Shown here one piece after another: positions 6,073 through 6,619 of a stretch of DNA of 6,619 nucleotides. How positions within the stretch are numbered: the stretch's first letter is position 1; each line of letters begins with the position of its first letter. A program made the position numbers and the translations under genes. This DNA is from an uncultured Bacilli bacterium (lineage in GTDB: Bacteria > Bacillota_I > Bacilli_A > RF39 > UBA660): contig CANRKE010000066.1 of NCBI GenBank assembly GCA_947631135.1, forward strand, positions 1 to 6,619, in the 5' to 3' direction. Below the pieces are notes generated by a model. The model was not told the DNA's origin. It made no database searches and was given only the letters and a program-made list of their open reading frames with translations.

Positions 6073-6619
6073 TTATTCACTTTTTACAACATAAGGATTA
6101 TTAACTTCACCATTTCCTTGGGTAAACAGTGTGTCAGATCTCAGATTGAAAACTGGCACAGCGACATTTCTATTGTTGACATTACTGCGATTGATGATAC
6201 CGTAAACGTTCATATTGAACTCATAAGCACTAAAACCATAGAAATAGTAAGGCGACCCCAGGCACCTATAGGAACTGCTTCCTGATAAATAATAATTAGA
6301 ATTTGTTGTATAATATTTTCCTCCTGCAAATACTGCTTCATCTGCTGATAAGAGTCCTATTTTTAAGTCGTATTCTCCTCCATACAATTTATCTGTGTTC
6401 GGACATATGTAGCTTGGCTCCGGTATATGTCCACTATCTGTATTTAATCTTCCATATGTCCCATAATTTAAATCCCCATTGCTATCTATATTCTTTGTTG
6501 TTGTATCATTACAATATCTTGTATTTGCTAGTAGTTTATCATAATCAGTCATATTTTTTTGATACCAACTATCTAAATATTCTTTCATTGTACTATTTAT
6601 ATTCTCACTATTTGAATCT
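6073..6619 (-). CDS. Partial surface-type protein with DUF6273-like C-terminal domain (5' end outside window)
   Basis: About 181 codons to the stop are visible. The frame stays open to the window edge (preceding residues DSNSENINST), so the Met at 6588 is internal and the true start lies beyond. The order of motifs fits the DUF6273-like proteins common in AT-rich gut Firmicutes: YLDSWYQKN, RYCNDTT, an ICPNTDKLYGG segment, LLSADEAVFAGG, NYYL, a GSPYYF segment, then VPVFNLRSD and NGEVNNPYVV at the end. Its last 25 residues align with those of the 374-aa protein. Two usual residues differ: the W before the SP segment is replaced by RC, and the R of RP(V/I)F is V. The function is unknown; an extracytoplasmic location is inferred from relatives. 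Base composition is odd: lines between 6121 and 6300 reach 33-42% GC, far above the rest of the window. Confidence 0.83.
   Translation of the reverse strand, partial: DSNSENINSTMKEYLDSWYQKNMTDYDKLLANTRYCNDTTTKNIDSNGDLNYGTYGRLNTDSGHIPEPSYICPNTDKLYGGEYDLKIGLLSADEAVFAGGKYYTTNSNYYLSGSSSYRCLGSPYYFYGFSAYEFNMNVYGIINRSNVNNRNVAVPVFNLRSDTLFTQGNGEVNNPYVVKSE

Noticed and set aside
6073..6320. Variable region of a diversity-generating retroelement in the partial gene
   Set aside because: The Asn-rich stretch and lectin-like pattern suggested it, but no reverse transcriptase or template repeat is visible in the window, and Asn codons are common at this AT content.

Overview
The window is a very AT-rich stretch of chromosome from an endospore-forming member of the Firmicutes. 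Sampled 60-base lines run from about 10% to 25% GC over most of it. The gene content points to the Bacilli side in the broad sense, possibly one of the uncultured low-GC gut lineages. It carries the dacB-spmA-spmB spore-cortex operon, a YlmC/YmxH protein, and a spoVID-ysxE-like coat pair. SpoVID and YsxE are typical of Bacilli rather than Clostridia. The lineage is inferred from gene content alone. Every gene I can support lies on the minus strand, so transcription runs from high to low coordinates.

Right part (6619 to 3843). The 3' end of a gene cut by the window edge encodes a secreted or surface-type protein with a DUF6273-like domain. Next comes dacB (D-Ala-D-Ala carboxypeptidase), which overlaps spmA by 4 nt (ATGA). 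spmA ends 4 nt before spmB. Same order as the dacB-spmA-spmB operon of Bacillus subtilis, which acts in spore cortex maturation and core dehydration.

Middle part (3842 to 2401). A possible vegetative-type promoter precedes a 374-aa protein with one membrane anchor, a pilin-like ectodomain and a second DUF6273-like C-terminus. Its start region is unusual: an ATG and a GTG overlap, and an A-AAA-AAA heptamer lies just downstream. A 52-aa cysteine-rich DUF1540 protein follows. The unit closes with a good intrinsic terminator at 2401-2432.

Left part (2400 to 1). A 90-aa protein of unknown function is followed by the PRC-barrel protein YlmC, a short SpoVID-like LysM protein, and a YsxE/CotS-like protein that starts 2 nt after the spoVID stop. 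The kinase-fold protein seems to have lost its catalytic residues. The last 85 bases hold no gene I can support, only homopurine/homopyrimidine runs and perhaps the start of another gene.

The window is mostly a sporulation neighbourhood in which two gene sets that are separate in B. subtilis (cortex/dehydration and coat encasement) lie about 2 kb apart. The less explained parts are the two DUF6273-like proteins flanking dacB-spmAB, the GC-rich patch in one of them, and the start of the 374-aa gene. I see no CRISPR array, tRNA, rRNA, insertion sequence or integrase.
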